DNA of 35,268 nt from a virus (IMGVR_UViG_3300018049_000068:1-35268), one strand, 5' to 3'; counted from the first letter of the stretch, positions 7,618-16,419 are shown. A program made the numbers and translations. The notes: generated by a model not told the origin, from the sequence alone.

Positions 7618-8733
7618 TTATGAGTGGAAAATAGGTAGAATACCTAGGTTTAGGGCATCCATTTTACGATCCCATGAAGCACTTGCTGCATAGCTTGCGT
7701 TTGTTGCAAATGCGTTTGTAGCACCTGCCCAATCGTAGCCCATTGGGTGCATGATGAAGCCGTAACGATACCAAATATTTGTAGAACCGCCACCTGTGTA
7801 TGCTGCTGCGTCACGATCTACTTCTACTGGTGTAGGAGTCGCAACTGGAGCAAAAGTTACAGAACCTGGCTTAACAACGAAAGTACATTTTGTTGATTCT
7901 GCATTTAAGTCGCCTGATGCCGCTGTGTGCATTTGGTTTGCACGAGTCATTACTAGACGGAACTTACCACCAAAGATTGTGCTAAAGTTCAAGTTACCAT
8001 CTGTAACTGTTGTATCGTCAACCAAGTTGGCTGCACGCATTTCTGCCATGATTTCTGGTGAAGTTACAAGATACATGTAGTCTGGTTCGTAATCTTTGAA
8101 GCCCATGCCAATAGCTTGGAATAGACGCTCACCACGAGCAGCACCAATTGCTGTTGAGTCAAACAATTTACGAGCAGTTGAAGAGCCAGCTGCCGCTGTA
8201 CCAAATACACCACCTGCGTTAATGTCAACAAAGTTACCTGTTGCTGCAGAATCTGCATCTGTATCGTAGCCTACTAGACCACCGTTACCTGATCCACCTG
8301 CGTCACCTAGTGCTACTTCGTATGCTGCAACACCTTTTAGAAGGTTCATAAGAGCAGTACCTTCGTCATCGCCACGTACTTGTGCAAAGTCACGAGCAAT
8401 TTTTGCTAGACCGTCTTGCTTTGAAACAACTTCTTGCATGTTAACTTGTTGCGCACCAAATGTACGAACTGTTTTAACATAGTTAGCAATATCTGTTGTG
8501 ATGTCTGTATATGTACCATCTGTTGCAGATGACAAAGACGCAACATTGATATTTGCTGCTAGTGGTTTGTAGTAACGGAACTGACCGATGAAAGATTCAC
8601 CATCAGCATTGATGTCGTCACGCTGCCCAACAATACCTGTTGAGTTTAGCTTTTTCTCAGTAGTGTATGCTTCGTCTGCGTATGCAGAAATAGCGAGAGC
8701 TACATTTTGAAAATCTGTGTTTGTAATAGCCAT
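7618..8733 (-). CDS. Major capsid protein
   Basis: The 371-residue protein follows the scaffold gene and precedes the connector genes, the canonical major capsid position. It fits an HK97-fold coat protein: a helical N-terminus (FQNVALAISAYADEAYTTE), a loop region rich in Gly/Asp, a helix with RKLFDSTAIGAARGERLFQA, then DYMYLVTSPEIMAEMRAANL and a strand-rich C-terminus ending in WDRKMDALNLGILPIFHS. The AFATNASYAASASWDRK stretch is typical of phage coat proteins processed with a separate scaffold. There is no N-terminal protease or delta domain; the scaffold is a separate gene. The ribosome site is AAGGATT before ATGGC. Confidence 0.88.
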   Translation of the reverse strand: MAITNTDFQNVALAISAYADEAYTTEKKLNSTGIVGQRDDINADGESFIGQFRYYKPLAANINVASLSSATDGTYTDITTDIANYVKTVRTFGAQQVNMQEVVSKQDGLAKIARDFAQVRGDDEGTALMNLLKGVAAYEVALGDAGGSGNGGLVGYDTDADSAATGNFVDINAGGVFGTAAAGSSTARKLFDSTAIGAARGERLFQAIGMGFKDYEPDYMYLVTSPEIMAEMRAANLVDDTTVTDGNLNFSTIFGGKFRLVMTRANQMHTAASGDLNAESTKCTFVVKPGSVTFAPVATPTPVEVDRDAAAYTGGGSTNIWYRYGFIMHPMGYDWAGATNAFATNASYAASASWDRKMDALNLGILPIFHS

Positions 8734-8757
8734 AATTATTAATCCTTATTTAAACTA

Positions 8758-9444
8758 TTAGTATGTATAATTACCTAATTGACCTTTTGAGGCCATTGCT
8801 AAAACCTCCTCCTGTGTCATTTGAGATAGCGATTTCTTTTCAGTAACATTTGGCGTTCCTGCCGAAGTTGTTGTTCCTGCACCAGAATTTGCTTTAACAC
8901 GGAAAAGGAAAGAATTGTCTTCATTCTTTGAATAAGCGAGAATAAAGTCTTGAATAGTAGTGCCTGACTTATGAACCCAAGTACCGTTTTCATTTTGAAC
9001 GAGTTGCTCAACAATATCACGGTAGGCCATTTGACGACTACGCTCATTACGGAAGTCTAAACCACCTAGTTGCGAATTAACTACATTATCACGATTTAAC
9101 TTCGTGTTCTCTTCTTCGTAGACTTTTAGTTTTGCATTCGCTTCTGCAAGCTTCATTTCTAAAGCTTCCTGCAGCTTTCCTTCTTCTTCTAGCCGCTGAA
9201 TCTGTTCTTGTTTTTGTTGTTGTTCAATTTCAGCTGCCTTCTTAAGCGCTTCATCACGCTCTTTAGCCATGCGATCCATGTTAGACTTCATTTTAGTAAG
9301 CCGTTCTTGGACCTCACGTTCAATCGGATCTACCTCGTCATTGCTTGAAGCTTCAACGGTTTCCTCTTGAACTTCTTGTTCAGTAGTCTCATTGGATTCT
9401 ACTTCATTTACTGTTTCTTCTTCGATTTTATTTTCTTCACTCAT
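8758..9444 (-). CDS. Capsid scaffold protein
   Basis: I place the start at the ATG at 9442-9444 (228 residues), because AAAGGA lies just upstream; an in-frame TTG at 9457-9459 would put the ribosome site inside the gene. The sequence is what a scaffold looks like: an acidic, disordered N-terminus dense in Glu (about 1-45), a long coiled coil (about 50-125, rich in EAL, KEE and QQKQEQ), and a less charged C-terminal part ending LSQMTQEEVLAMASKGQLG, the likely capsid-binding end. It precedes the major capsid gene. It would drive procapsid assembly and leave before maturation. Confidence 0.87.
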   Translation of the reverse strand: MSEENKIEEETVNEVESNETTEQEVQEETVEASSNDEVDPIEREVQERLTKMKSNMDRMAKERDEALKKAAEIEQQQKQEQIQRLEEEGKLQEALEMKLAEANAKLKVYEEENTKLNRDNVVNSQLGGLDFRNERSRQMAYRDIVEQLVQNENGTWVHKSGTTIQDFILAYSKNEDNSFLFRVKANSGAGTTTSAGTPNVTEKKSLSQMTQEEVLAMASKGQLGNYTY

Positions 9445-9456
9445 AATTTTTCCTTT

Positions 9457-9469
9457 CAAGCACAGCTTG
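9457..9469 (-). repeat. Small hairpin, 5-bp stem and 3-base loop, before the scaffold gene
   Basis: The minus strand reads CAAGC TGT GCTTG, a perfect 5-bp stem with a 3-base loop, ending against the scaffold ribosome site. The same stem and loop size, and the same TGT loop, occur 30 bases upstream (9487-9499). The geometry is that of phage N4 virion RNA polymerase promoters, but it could equally tune scaffold translation. About 34 such perfect 13-mers are expected by chance in 35 kb, so one alone means little. Confidence 0.4.
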
Positions 9470-9486
9470 AGTTGTATATAATATTT

Positions 9487-9499
9487 GTGTCACAGACAC
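9487..9499 (-). repeat. Second 5-bp stem, 3-base loop hairpin after the RNA polymerase fusion gene
   Basis: The minus strand reads GTGTC TGT GACAC. It lies in the 90-base gap between the MuF-RNA polymerase gene and the scaffold gene, with ATATTATATACAA following, which also resembles a bacterial -10 region. The gap is the only break between portal and capsid genes long enough for a promoter, so a promoter for the scaffold-capsid transcript here is plausible but unproven. Confidence 0.4.
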
Positions 9500-9534
9500 G
9501 GTTATTTAAAAGTCCTATAGGCTATTACAAATAA

Positions 9535-12500
9535 CTACGGACCGATGCCATACCAGTCTTTATTGCCTGATAGTGGTGATAATATATCAGATCTAGTGAT
9601 CTTATTTTTTGGATTTATTAGACCTTGGGCTATTGCCTCTTGTCTAAGTTCATTATACGATTTTCTAGAAAGACCTTGTTTGCGCATTTCTTTTAAAGTC
9701 TTTTCAATCGTATTACCTTCAAGAGCATTTGCATAAATGGTTCTTAAAGCATCTTTTGCACGATTAGCTTCACTAATATTAGTAAAGAAGGCATCGTGAA
9801 TTGTTCCAGTTCCGACTTTGTTTTTACGACCCCACTCGTGGAATTGTCTAACAATAACAGCGTCATTACTGTGATTTCCATTAACACCTAATCCAATCCT
9901 AGCATCTACTAAAGAGCCTTTTCCTAAAAGCTTTCCGTCTTCTGCTGAATCTTCATAAATATTAGAAATTCTTCTACCAGTTACAGGGTCTCGAAACTCA
10001 ATTCTTTCCTGTATTTTTGGTCTATACCTTTGAGTCATAATTTTTCCATCAAAAGTTACCCAAGGTATATCTACGCTTTGAGTTTCTTCAACATATCTAA
10101 CAGCTACCTTTTTCCAGTAATTAATAAAATTATCAGTTACAGGCGCTCTTTGGGACATATTTTTGCTCATAATACGAGATATTTCTGAGAATTCTTTTGG
10201 TCCAATTACTCCTTGTCTAGCATTGTACATTTTGTCTACAAAATCACCAACATCAGGGTGAATTTGTTGTGCATCTTTTAATAGTGTTCTACCAACAGGT
10301 TGTCCCTTGTTTACTATCTCTACTAGTTCATCTCTAAAAGATTTTAATTCTGCTGCTGTAGCTGTAGCCCCAGTTCTTTCAGCAATTTTAATTTTACCAT
10401 CAACTAGTCTTAAATTAGAGTTTAAGCTTTCTTTTGTTATAGTAAGAAAACCTTTTCCCTCAAGAACAGAGACAAGCCCTCTAGAAACATTAGCAGTTTT
10501 AGTTGCTGCACCAGCACCATAAAAACCCACCATGTTTTGATATTTAGCAGCCTTGGCTAAATCTTCCCAAGTTAAGTTAGCGTTCCTTAAAGCAGGTATT
10601 GCTAAAAACTCTGGATCATTAACAGTATCAATTGCTACCAAGTCATAAAGACGGTTTTTCTGAGTAGTTGCAAGAACATTAGAAGACTCTGCTAAAGACC
10701 TATCTCCTGTAGACAATGCAATAATTTGAGCACCAGAAGAACTAGCATCATTTTCAATCATTAGTCGAGTTTGATAAGTTGTAAGTGGATTTCCTTGATC
10801 AATATGTCTTTGTATTCTAGCATACTCTAAGGACATTCTTCCAAGTTTAGCCACTTCAGCACCTTCAAGTCCTCTCATTAAGGGGTGTTCAAGAAACTGT
10901 CTAATCCGTCTATCTCTTTGAGTGGTAGACATCATTATTTGGCCTAGCTCTAAAATATTACTTTCGTTTCTATTAAAAATAGCTCTACGACCTGCTTGAG
11001 TAAGTGCTTCTGTCCCTGGACCTAGTAAAGCACCAACCTGTATTTTTAGTTCATCTAAAGCTTCTTCTGTCATGTTAACTGCATAGCCAGAGTTTAAAAA
11101 TGGACGTCCTAGTTCACCAGTAGTAGGTGTTAGGTATCCTCTGTGATAAACTCGACCTCGACTATCTAAAAACGCTTGAGTTTTAAAGTTTTTACCTCTT
11201 TGAGCATGATATTTTGCAGTGGACATAAGGCCGTAACCTTGTTCGCCCCTGTTTAAAATTTCATGACGAAACTCATTAATACCGTCATAGTATTTAGTGT
11301 TTCCCCTTGGATCTCTAAATCTAGCAACATCATCCATGAATGAAAAGAACTCACTATCAACGCTATACTCCACATCCATAACATGATTTAACATTTTTGC
11401 CATATCACGATCAATTTGTTTTTCATCGTAATCAGGAAATTTATCTCTAGAAATTAAAGGTATTCCTGTATCATTACCTCTGGCATCTACATAAGTCTTT
11501 TTACCTGCTTTAACATACAGTTGATCTCTTGGTGTAGTAACACCTAGTCGCCTTGAAATTGTTACTCTACGCTCTGCTTCTTGAAGTTTTAAAAGTTCTT
11601 TGTTAACAACAACAACTTCTCTAGAAATTGTATCGCCCCAACCCCCTGAAGCACGACCTGTTTCTAAATCAATAACCCCTCTTCGGGTTTTACCTCTAAA
11701 CTGTACTTTAATATAACCTTGCTGTACAAAGAAGTCTAGTATTTTAGAACCTTCTTTATGATAGTCTTTTAAAGTATGTTTAGTAAAAGGAATTACATTT
11801 TCAAAATCTTTAGAAAACTGTTTACCAATATTAATAGCTAAAGTATCATAATCAGTAGATTGTCCTGATGCGATTAATTTAGCAGATTTAGTAATATTGT
11901 CTATCGCCTTGTCATCAAAGAATTTTGATGTAGGTTTTTTAGATGCAATTAAAAACTCTCGATCAAGTATTTGACGAAATACTTCTCTCTTTTTTGCAAA
12001 AGTTTTAGTAATCCAAGAGTCTGATGGACCTCTGTCAAGAAATTCATCAAGCTTATTCTTAGCAAGATAAGCTCTATAAGCTATATCAAAAGAAGGAACA
12101 ACTCTGAGTTTCTTTATAAGATCTTCCCTAGAAGGATAACTGTCTATAAACTTTCTAAAGTAAACTCGTAAAGGCGCTCTTCCTGTTGCATATAGCCGAT
12201 TAGCTAATTTTACACCTTCTTTTCTGCGCCAAGCATCGATAAATCTTTGATCTTTTAACTGATTCCTTTGTATATCATCAAAAGTATAGTACTTCCCCAT
12301 TATTTGCACTTGAGGCGTATCTTTCGATAGATAAGAAACAAACATTTCTGATCGTTGTCTTGATCTTGTGTCTAAAAGCCTAGATACGTTTTGAACTGAA
12401 AAGCGGTTTTCAGCTCTTACAACTGAAGCAAAATCTGTCCACGGAGTTTTATCTTTTGCATAACGCTCAAAAACAACTCTTAAGTTTTCAATAACTACTG

Positions 12501-14307
12501 TTTGTTGATTTACTGAAATTCTGTCATCTAAACTAGCAGCAACAGACTCAATAAAATCTTTCTGATCATTATTAAGAAGTTTAGAGTTTCTCATAAAATC
12601 AATACGCTCTTGATACAAATTGAAGTCAGGGTCATAAAGATTATTGTTTTTAATTTCGCCAGTTAAAGGATCAGCACTAAAGTTTCTTTCATCAAACTCA
12701 TTACCCACTCTTCGTCTAGAGGCGGTTTTACCTGCAAGACTTGTTCCTTTAAAATCTGTTAAAGAAATAGTCTTACTAAAATCATCAGAGTCTAATAAAA
12801 ATAATTGTCTTAAATCATTTTTATGCTTTGGATTTCTTAATAGCATTGCGGGTGTTGTTGCTTCAACTCTTATATCTTGCTCTCGTATTTTTTGGCGAGG
12901 CTTATATATGGAAGTTGCGTCTGATGCTCTTTTTCTTAAGGCTTGAATACTAAGAGCAGTTCCCTTTGGAGTAACAAACTCTCTTGCTTCTAACGCACCA
13001 CCCTTAAAAAGCTTAGCTCTATCTTCGTCACCAAGCATTTTTACCATTATAGAAAAGTCTTGTTTTCTCAACCATTCTGTAAAAGATTGTATTCCTGGAG
13101 AAAGACCATTTAAAAAGTTTGCAGGAAACTTTTCTAGTTCTTTCTTTTTAATATTTGTTCTAGAAGGGAAAACTTTTCCTCTATAATCAATCTTTCTTAA
13201 AGTTTTATCTTGAAAAATTAAAGATTTACTATCAAAGACATGATCGTTGCCCATTAAAAAGGCATTCTTTACAGATTTGTCTGCATTTGTAATTTGTTTA
13301 TAGATAAATGCCTCACGGTCTCTCTGAAACTGTTCTGTTTCTCCACCATATTTTTTGCGTAAACTAGTTTTTTCTTTAAATGAAAGATCACCCTTTCTAA
13401 GTATAAAGTTATTGGTTTTAGCCCATTTTATAACTTCAGGGTCTTCATAAAATTCATGATAAACTATTTTAGGCTTAAAGGCTTCCATGCGTTTTTCAAC
13501 TTCACGGACATTTTTTCTAGTATGAGATTCTCCAAAAATTGTAACATTTTCAGTCCCAACTTGTTGCATCTCTTCTTTACTTTTAATAACAGGTACTAGA
13601 GAACTACGACAATTCCAATGTAAAGGTGGTACAAACCGTTTATCATCTACTTCATAAACTTTTCCATTATGATAAGAACAAATAGGGCTTGTACGAGAGT
13701 CAAGTATTGCAGTAAACATAAAGCCTTTTATAATCTCTTTATTTTCTTCTGCAACTTTTCTTAAGGCTGACGTCTGAGTAGCTGTAATAGAAGTCCTAGT
13801 TAAAGCTCTTGCTTGATTTTCAGTTAACTTAGTAGTTTTTAAAACATCAGCAATAATTTCTTTAGGTGGTCTTCCGTTTGCAAGTCCTGCCTTTACTTTG
13901 GATTGAATTCTAACAAGTTCTCCTGCAGATATATTTCTAACATTTGTAGAAAGATCTTTAGCACCACGCATAGTAGGGCCAGTAATTTCTGCAAGAAGCT
14001 CTTTTGTTTTTGGGCGATTTACTTTATAGAATTTATTTACTTCTTTAAAAAGATTGTCACTATGAAAATCTAATTGAGAAGTTGAAAATTCTTTTAAAGT
14101 GTTTCTTTTATGAGAAAGAAATTCAGTTCCAAACCTAGAAACTTCTTTAGAAACATCTGCTCTGATATTCTTTTGCAGTAAATCTCTTAAGTTTTTTCTA
14201 TGACGCTTAATAATACGTCTATTTTGGATTTGAACTCCTTCTTCATAAAGTCTTACATCTGCCATATGATCTACAATACGATCATAAATTTTGTCGTTAA
14301 TGTTCAT
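9535..14307 (-). CDS. MuF minor capsid protein fused to a TIKI-like domain and a single-subunit RNA polymerase
   Basis: The 1590-residue protein lies between portal and scaffold, the MuF site, with GGAG six bases before the ATG. Residues 1-241 form a phage head morphogenesis (MuF) domain with ENQARALTRTSITATQTSAL and a late zinc-site-like set C210, H213, H230, C233. Residues about 252-378 resemble TraB/TIKI proteins: GESH (259-262), E285, GNDH (353-356). Residues about 480-1590 form a T7/N4-type RNA polymerase: D1048-SRGR with R1052, motif A D1187-ASSSGAQ (T7 D537), motif B K1255 to Y1263-G1264 (T7 K631, Y639), TFDGKIMTQRY near 1418, and motif C H1504-D1505 (T7 H811-D812). All catalytic residues are kept; the Arg four before K1255 is Ala. 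The likely role is a polymerase packaged in the head and injected with DNA to transcribe early genes; this is inference by analogy with N4. The frame is continuous, so the fusion is not a boundary artefact. Confidence 0.92.
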   Translation of the reverse strand: MNINDKIYDRIVDHMADVRLYEEGVQIQNRRIIKRHRKNLRDLLQKNIRADVSKEVSRFGTEFLSHKRNTLKEFSTSQLDFHSDNLFKEVNKFYKVNRPKTKELLAEITGPTMRGAKDLSTNVRNISAGELVRIQSKVKAGLANGRPPKEIIADVLKTTKLTENQARALTRTSITATQTSALRKVAEENKEIIKGFMFTAILDSRTSPICSYHNGKVYEVDDKRFVPPLHWNCRSSLVPVIKSKEEMQQVGTENVTIFGESHTRKNVREVEKRMEAFKPKIVYHEFYEDPEVIKWAKTNNFILRKGDLSFKEKTSLRKKYGGETEQFQRDREAFIYKQITNADKSVKNAFLMGNDHVFDSKSLIFQDKTLRKIDYRGKVFPSRTNIKKKELEKFPANFLNGLSPGIQSFTEWLRKQDFSIMVKMLGDEDRAKLFKGGALEAREFVTPKGTALSIQALRKRASDATSIYKPRQKIREQDIRVEATTPAMLLRNPKHKNDLRQLFLLDSDDFSKTISLTDFKGTSLAGKTASRRRVGNEFDERNFSADPLTGEIKNNNLYDPDFNLYQERIDFMRNSKLLNNDQKDFIESVAASLDDRISVNQQTVVIENLRVVFERYAKDKTPWTDFASVVRAENRFSVQNVSRLLDTRSRQRSEMFVSYLSKDTPQVQIMGKYYTFDDIQRNQLKDQRFIDAWRRKEGVKLANRLYATGRAPLRVYFRKFIDSYPSREDLIKKLRVVPSFDIAYRAYLAKNKLDEFLDRGPSDSWITKTFAKKREVFRQILDREFLIASKKPTSKFFDDKAIDNITKSAKLIASGQSTDYDTLAINIGKQFSKDFENVIPFTKHTLKDYHKEGSKILDFFVQQGYIKVQFRGKTRRGVIDLETGRASGGWGDTISREVVVVNKELLKLQEAERRVTISRRLGVTTPRDQLYVKAGKKTYVDARGNDTGIPLISRDKFPDYDEKQIDRDMAKMLNHVMDVEYSVDSEFFSFMDDVARFRDPRGNTKYYDGINEFRHEILNRGEQGYGLMSTAKYHAQRGKNFKTQAFLDSRGRVYHRGYLTPTTGELGRPFLNSGYAVNMTEEALDELKIQVGALLGPGTEALTQAGRRAIFNRNESNILELGQIMMSTTQRDRRIRQFLEHPLMRGLEGAEVAKLGRMSLEYARIQRHIDQGNPLTTYQTRLMIENDASSSGAQIIALSTGDRSLAESSNVLATTQKNRLYDLVAIDTVNDPEFLAIPALRNANLTWEDLAKAAKYQNMVGFYGAGAATKTANVSRGLVSVLEGKGFLTITKESLNSNLRLVDGKIKIAERTGATATAAELKSFRDELVEIVNKGQPVGRTLLKDAQQIHPDVGDFVDKMYNARQGVIGPKEFSEISRIMSKNMSQRAPVTDNFINYWKKVAVRYVEETQSVDIPWVTFDGKIMTQRYRPKIQERIEFRDPVTGRRISNIYEDSAEDGKLLGKGSLVDARIGLGVNGNHSNDAVIVRQFHEWGRKNKVGTGTIHDAFFTNISEANRAKDALRTIYANALEGNTIEKTLKEMRKQGLSRKSYNELRQEAIAQGLINPKNKITRSDILSPLSGNKDWYGIGP

Positions 14308-14332
14308 CTAGTACTCCATTGAGTAGTTAGAG

Positions 14333-15901
14333 TTATTCTTCAATTTCTACTTGATTATCTGAAGGTGTTTGTACAAGAGGATCTGTTTGAATTTCTTCAA
14401 CAGCCAATTCATCTTGATAATCTGCAGGAAGGAAATCATTGTATTTAGCAATATTAACAAATGTTGTTCTAGAAATAATGCCGCTTTGATACCACTCGGA
14501 AACAAGTCTCATTGCGCCTTCTCCACCAACCATAGGTGAGAAGTCATTAGACATTTGGAAATTTATATCGCTAGCCGTATAATCTGTTTCATATTTCCAG
14601 TTCAGCATAAATGCAATTACTTCACGCATAGTTCCTGATACTTTAGCATTAAGAGTACCTAACTGTGCGGTTTGTGAAGCATTACGAATTTCCAAAGCTA
14701 CACCTGACGCAGCAAATTCTGGAGAAAGCATTTTAATGCCCATTTGCCCCATTTGAACGATAGTAGTCTCAATAGAACGATCCATATCTGCAAGAGCTGA
14801 AGTAGGTGTTTCTAGTACACTAATTGATTCATCCTTACGAACTCGTAGCCAAGTACCCAGCCCTGCATCCACAATCTCTTGGAATTCTTCGTCTGTCATG
14901 TCAGACTGAACAACAGGAGTATAAGTGGCTGCACCATATAGTAAGTGATTACGGCGAGATACCTTATTGTAAAGTGAAATCTCACGATCAATTAATGGCA
15001 TAAGAACAGGTTCTACTGGATCTATCTGCCCATTCAAAGGCCATGCAGGAATACGCATTAAGCGTTCACCAAACATAGTTGGATAAACTGTATTAACTTT
15101 GACAAATTGAGTTTGATGTCCAAACTCTACATATTCTTGTTTTGCATCACCGTTAAGAACTTTAATTTCGTTATTACTGTCTGGATGTTCGTAATAATCA
15201 AGAACTAAACGACCAGTTTCATCAAGATAATGATCACAAACAGTATCAATATAATTTGGATGCCAAGGATTATCGTTAGTATACTTTTTAGTAAGATAAC
15301 GTGTTACCATACGTGTTAGCGTCTTTTGACGAGTAACAGGGTGTGTATCTGTTTGAATATTGATTACGTTTTCAGCTTCAAGAATAACAGGGTATGGTTT
15401 AATTGTATCACGCTCTTCGGGTGTCATTGCATCATACTGCTCAACACTTAACTCAGGATAATCAACATAAACCCAAGCACGAGATGTTTGAAGCTCTTCC
15501 CAAAGTGCAGCATCTAAAAAGTTAAACAAAGAACGACCATCTAGTGTAAAGTTGTCTTTAATCCAAGTGAAGGCATCTTCAGGAAGTTCTTCTGGTAAAA
15601 CCAGTTGAGAATCCTTACGTAGCAAAGAGCTAATAAGAACTTTACAATACTGTGCAGTTAAACCTGGAAGTTCTGCTTCTGAACGATAAAAATCATATTG
15701 ACGCTGTGTCATACTAGGTGAGAAAGGAATAAGTACATTAGAATAATCATGCATTAGATATTCATCATGTGCCTTAACATTTTCTTGTCCTTGTAGTACA
15801 GCACGAGACTTTTTCCACATAGGTTTTAAAGACTGATAACTATCACTAGGATCAGCTACCGACTTTTTAATATTCTTTGTTGGTTTCGTTAATTGAGCCA
15901 T
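14333..15901 (-). CDS. Portal protein (DUF4055 type)
   Basis: The 522-residue protein fits the portal family labelled DUF4055. Typical segments are LPGLTAQYCKVLISSLLRK (about 78-96), a middle WxYVDYPELS region, PLIDREISLYNKVSRRNHLL followed by GAATYTPVVQSDM, and AASGVALEIRNASQTAQLGT with a long helix that would line the crown. A dodecamer of this protein forms the channel for DNA entry and exit and nucleates head assembly. It overlaps the small upstream gene as TAATG at 15901 and is followed after 25 bases by the MuF-polymerase fusion, whose MuF domain should bind next to it. Confidence 0.88.
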   Translation of the reverse strand: MAQLTKPTKNIKKSVADPSDSYQSLKPMWKKSRAVLQGQENVKAHDEYLMHDYSNVLIPFSPSMTQRQYDFYRSEAELPGLTAQYCKVLISSLLRKDSQLVLPEELPEDAFTWIKDNFTLDGRSLFNFLDAALWEELQTSRAWVYVDYPELSVEQYDAMTPEERDTIKPYPVILEAENVINIQTDTHPVTRQKTLTRMVTRYLTKKYTNDNPWHPNYIDTVCDHYLDETGRLVLDYYEHPDSNNEIKVLNGDAKQEYVEFGHQTQFVKVNTVYPTMFGERLMRIPAWPLNGQIDPVEPVLMPLIDREISLYNKVSRRNHLLYGAATYTPVVQSDMTDEEFQEIVDAGLGTWLRVRKDESISVLETPTSALADMDRSIETTIVQMGQMGIKMLSPEFAASGVALEIRNASQTAQLGTLNAKVSGTMREVIAFMLNWKYETDYTASDINFQMSNDFSPMVGGEGAMRLVSEWYQSGIISRTTFVNIAKYNDFLPADYQDELAVEEIQTDPLVQTPSDNQVEIEE

Positions 15902-16035
15902 TACCGTTTCCTCTTATTCTTTTTATAGCCAGAGGCATAAATAGCTTTGGCTTGTTTTTCGGCTTCTTTTTTGGTTTTATAAACTTTACCAGTCTTTCCC
16001 CAACGATAGCCGCCCTTAACTTTTTGTACTGGCAT
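15901..16035 (-). CDS. Small basic phage protein, 44 residues
   Basis: A short but convincing gene: MPVQKVKGGYRWGKTGKVY, then a Lys/Glu helix and an ending in YASGYKKNKRKR. The KGGYRWG...GKVY...AEKQAKAIYASGY pattern is a recurrent small protein beside phage portal and terminase genes; its function is unknown to me. It has TAATG overlaps on both sides (16035 with the upstream gene, 15901 with the portal), so translation is coupled through all three. The strong positive charge suggests nucleic acid contact. Confidence 0.8.
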   Translation of the reverse strand: MPVQKVKGGYRWGKTGKVYKTKKEAEKQAKAIYASGYKKNKRKR

Positions 16036-16322
16036 TACCACTTCACCTTATCTGCCCAATAAGCAGCACTCATTTTACCTTTAGCAATATTGGTAGCATG
16101 ACGAGCTTTCCAAGCTAATCTACGGGCTTTGTACTTAGCAGATTCACCTTCTTTCTTAGGAGAACCAACAGCACCTTGAGCACCAAAGCGAATTGTTTTT
16201 ACTTTATCACCAACTTTAGCCACAACAATATGTGATTTAGTTGGATGATTTGGAGTACGTTTAGGCTTATTATAACCAGATACTCCTGCACGTTCTAAGC
16301 GTGAGTCTTTCTTTTTAGCCAT
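16035..16322 (-). CDS. Small basic conserved phage protein (DUF6321-like)
   Basis: The 95 residues match, from memory, the uncharacterised phage family DUF6321: an N-terminal KKKDSRLERAGVSGYNKPKR, the core TKSHIVVAKVGDKVKTIRFG, and the highly typical end ARHATNIAKGKMSAAYWADK. The compact beta core with a basic C-terminal helix suggests nucleic acid or virion binding, but no activity is known to me. It is the first gene after the 193-bp regulatory-looking gap and its end overlaps the next gene as TAATG. The start is supported by AAGAGGTCGTT just upstream. Confidence 0.83.
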   Translation of the reverse strand: MAKKKDSRLERAGVSGYNKPKRTPNHPTKSHIVVAKVGDKVKTIRFGAQGAVGSPKKEGESAKYKARRLAWKARHATNIAKGKMSAAYWADKVKW

Positions 16323-16401
16323 AACGACCTCTTATTGGTTATTAATATAATTAAAATAAATAATATACTTATATACTTAAAATATATTAAAATACCCCTA
16401 G

Positions 16402-16419
16402 TTTATTCTTAAACGTCAG
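16402..16419 (-). repeat. 18-bp direct repeat, copy 2 in transcription order
   Basis: The minus strand reads CTGACGTTTAAGAATAAA, identical to 16494-16511. It lies after the hairpin and before the A/T-rich stretch that leads to the portal-side genes, a promoter-like position. AATAC precedes it and CTAGGGG follows. Confidence 0.8.

Noticed and set aside
9445-9459. TTG start for the scaffold gene, adding five residues
   Set aside because: The added codons are the ribosome binding site itself (AAAGGA); the ATG at 9442-9444 is correctly spaced from it.
9535-14307. Possibility that the 1590-residue gene is two genes merged by an error
   Set aside because: The frame is continuous over 4.7 kb, linker residues 380-480 are protein-like, and no start with a ribosome site was noticed near the domain borders; an assembly error would more likely break the frame.
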